Assembly (NCBI GenBank): GCA_023436515.1 | Contig: JAEZIV010000017.1 | Location: 1 to 6,709, forward strand | Direction: 5' to 3' | Source of the DNA: Bacillota bacterium | Lineage (GTDB): Bacteria > Bacillota > Clostridia > Acetivibrionales > DSM-1351 | DNA: 6,709 nt | Notes under the pieces: generated by a model | Seen by the model: the letters and a program-made list of their open reading frames with translations, nothing else | What the model was told of the DNA's origin: nothing | The model's database searches: none | Shown here: positions 5,225 through 6,709 of the stretch, one piece after another | How the letters are laid out: every line of letters starts with the position of its first letter | Position numbering within the stretch: position 1 is the stretch's first letter | Translations under genes and position numbers: made by a program

Positions 5225-6709
5225 CTAAGTTGACTTATCCGTATCAAGCTTTAAGGAAGCTATAAACATCTCAACAATTTCTGGATCAAACTGCTTTCCG
5301 GAGCAGCGATAAAGCTCCTTCACAGCCTCCTCTACAGAAACCATTTCTTTATATACCCTTTCATGAGTCATAACATCAAAGGAATCAACAATAGAAATAA
5401 CACTTGCCAGCTTTGGTATACTCTTTCCCGCCAAGCCATGAGGATAACCCGTCCCATCATATCGCTCGTGATGATAGAGAATCTCGTCCGCAATATGAGC
5501 CAATTCAGGCGTTGCAGCGGCTATTCTATATCCGATTTCCGTATGCTTTTTCATAACACTCCATTCCTCTTCTGTCAAAGGACCCGGCTTCATTAGGATA
5601 GATTCGGGTATACCTATTTTGCCTATATCATGCAGAGCCCCCAAGAGAACCAACTCATCCATTTCCTCATGGGAAAGCCCCATTCGGTTACCTACCTTTA
5701 CACACATTTTTCTTATTCTCTTTGTGTGCTCAAGGGTTTCTATATGCTTCTCATGCAAGGTCTGTTCCAAGGAAGCAATAATGCTGCTTCTTGTGCTTCG
5801 GCTCTCTAAAAGCTTGTGCCGATACATACCTTCTTCAGCTCTTTTCAAAACAGCATTTAAGGATTTCATGTCAGCACCTCTGTTTGCGTATCCAAGAGTA
5901 ATGCTTACCTTGATGGGGCTGTTTTTCGCCCTTTCACAGGCTTCTGTAATACAGTTGATAAGGTTTTGGACATATTCCTCACTTTTATTCCTTACGTATA
6001 CTACAAACTCGTCTCCCCCCCAACGAGCCGGTACATCATCCTTTGAACAGCAATCTCTAAGTATATTGCCAATAGTTTTTAGAAGCCTATCTCCCTCGGT
6101 ATGCCCAAAGCTGTCATTTATCAGCTTCAGTCCATTAACATCACCCATTATGATCCAGGTATACTCTCCGGCAAGTTTTTCGGTTTTGCTCATTAGTTCT
6201 TCAAGATATGCACGGTTTTTTAGGCCTGTTACCATATCCGTCTGACTTAGGAACATTGACTTATCCTCTAAATTTTTTCGCTCTGTAATATCTGAAAGAG
6301 TGCATATAAAGCGCTGGGGCTGCCCATCCTCTCCATATTGGACAACCTTCCCCCTCATTATTATCCAGACAATCTCACCTGACCTCTTGGCTATTCTCAT
6401 TTCTATTTTTAAAATGTCTGTCTTTTTATTTCTGCAATCCTCCAGAATGCTCTGGAGCTTTTCTCTGTCTTCTTTTTCAGCAACGGTGTTAATGCATTGG
6501 CTTAAGCTCACTGGCCCCTGGATCTCAGCGTACCCCATGATTTCAAGCCAGGAGCTGCTGACATATACTTCGTTTGTTAAGAGATCGCAATCAATGTAGC
6601 CGTCAGTGGTTGCTTCAAGTGTGATTCTAAATCTCTCTTTAATTAATCTCAGTTCCTCATAGGAATCCTCAAGCTGTCCCAGCATATTGTTTGTTAAATA
6701 CCCAAGCTC
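5225..6709 (-). CDS. PAS-GGDEF-HD-GYP signalling protein, c-di-GMP turnover (5' end beyond window)
   Basis: The frame stays open to the right edge, so the true start and N-terminal part are missing; 494 residues are visible. Counting from the first visible Met (6685), a probable coiled-coil linker (1-20) leads into a PAS/PAC sensor domain (about 15-138, ending SDITERKN). A GGDEF diguanylate cyclase domain follows (about 145-290), with TDMVTGLKNR, metal-site Asp182 in GDVNGLK, NDSFGHTEGD, and an intact GGDEF at 223-227. The last domain is HD-GYP (about 310-480). Its metal ligands are complete: His320, HD at 352-353 in LHDIGKIGIP, His381, HHERYDGTGYP (405-415) and Asp434 in VDSFDVMT. HD-GYP domains hydrolyse c-di-GMP via pGpG to GMP, so the protein could both make and break the messenger. 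The GGDEF inhibitory site RxxD is not kept (SKDD at 214-217). No clear terminator follows the stop. The missing N-terminus may hold a membrane or ligand-sensing part. Confidence 0.93.
   Translation of the reverse strand, partial: ELGYLTNNMLGQLEDSYEELRLIKERFRITLEATTDGYIDCDLLTNEVYVSSSWLEIMGYAEIQGPVSLSQCINTVAEKEDREKLQSILEDCRNKKTDILKIEMRIAKRSGEIVWIIMRGKVVQYGEDGQPQRFICTLSDITERKNLEDKSMFLSQTDMVTGLKNRAYLEELMSKTEKLAGEYTWIIMGDVNGLKLINDSFGHTEGDRLLKTIGNILRDCCSKDDVPARWGGDEFVVYVRNKSEEYVQNLINCITEACERAKNSPIKVSITLGYANRGADMKSLNAVLKRAEEGMYRHKLLESRSTRSSIIASLEQTLHEKHIETLEHTKRIRKMCVKVGNRMGLSHEEMDELVLLGALHDIGKIGIPESILMKPGPLTEEEWSVMKKHTEIGYRIAAATPELAHIADEILYHHERYDGTGYPHGLAGKSIPKLASVISIVDSFDVMTHERVYKEMVSVEEAVKELYRCSGKQFDPEIVEMFIASLKLDTDKST

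Noticed and set aside
5363..6599. Plus-strand open frames of up to 208 codons opposite the GGDEF/HD-GYP gene
   Set aside because: The minus-strand frame keeps PAS, GGDEF and HD-GYP motifs throughout. The opposite peptides are low-complexity antisense products.
6625..6709. HAMP domain end before the PAS domain
   Set aside because: ELGYLTNNM resembles the end of a HAMP domain, but the spacing from Gly to Met is shorter than usual and the rest is outside the window, so I call it only a linker.

Overview
The window looks like chromosomal DNA from a low-GC, anaerobic, Gram-positive organism of the Clostridia. The evidence is AT-rich intergenic DNA, strong GGAGG-type ribosome binding sites, rho-independent terminators with U-tracts, a clostridial-style COG2252 purine permease, and a GTP-dependent PEP carboxykinase. 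A cellulolytic relative such as Ruminiclostridium would fit, but that is inference. Nothing indicates a phage, plasmid, insertion sequence, CRISPR array or recent transfer.

All genes are on the minus strand, so transcription runs from high to low coordinates. From the right edge: (1) a 5'-truncated signalling protein with PAS, GGDEF and HD-GYP domains (5225-6709) that may both make and degrade c-di-GMP. (2) An NCS2-family purine permease, which I start at 5004 rather than at the in-frame ATG at 5088. It has a plausible promoter upstream and a strong terminator at 3476-3520. (3) A gene-free AT-rich interval of about 630 bp (2843-3475). Its half nearest pckG carries a promoter candidate and a large inverted repeat (3014-3070) that would fold in the pckG leader RNA. 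(4) pckG, GTP-dependent PEP carboxykinase, with its own terminator at 1000-1029. (5) A small CcdA-type thiol-disulfide membrane transporter starting at TTG, with a near-palindromic 20-mer upstream. (6) The first 26 codons of a membrane-anchored protein at the left edge, probably CcdA's extracytoplasmic redoxin partner.

The window contains several independent units rather than one system. ccdA and the edge gene probably form an operon that delivers reducing equivalents outside the membrane. pckG links oxaloacetate and PEP, and the permease imports nucleobases. The PAS-GGDEF-HD-GYP protein is a stand-alone second-messenger enzyme. I do not see a convincing new biological system. The best items for a second look are the stem-loop in the pckG leader, the palindrome upstream of ccdA, the missing inhibitory-site arginine in the GGDEF domain, and a Ser/Thr-rich insertion in the permease.
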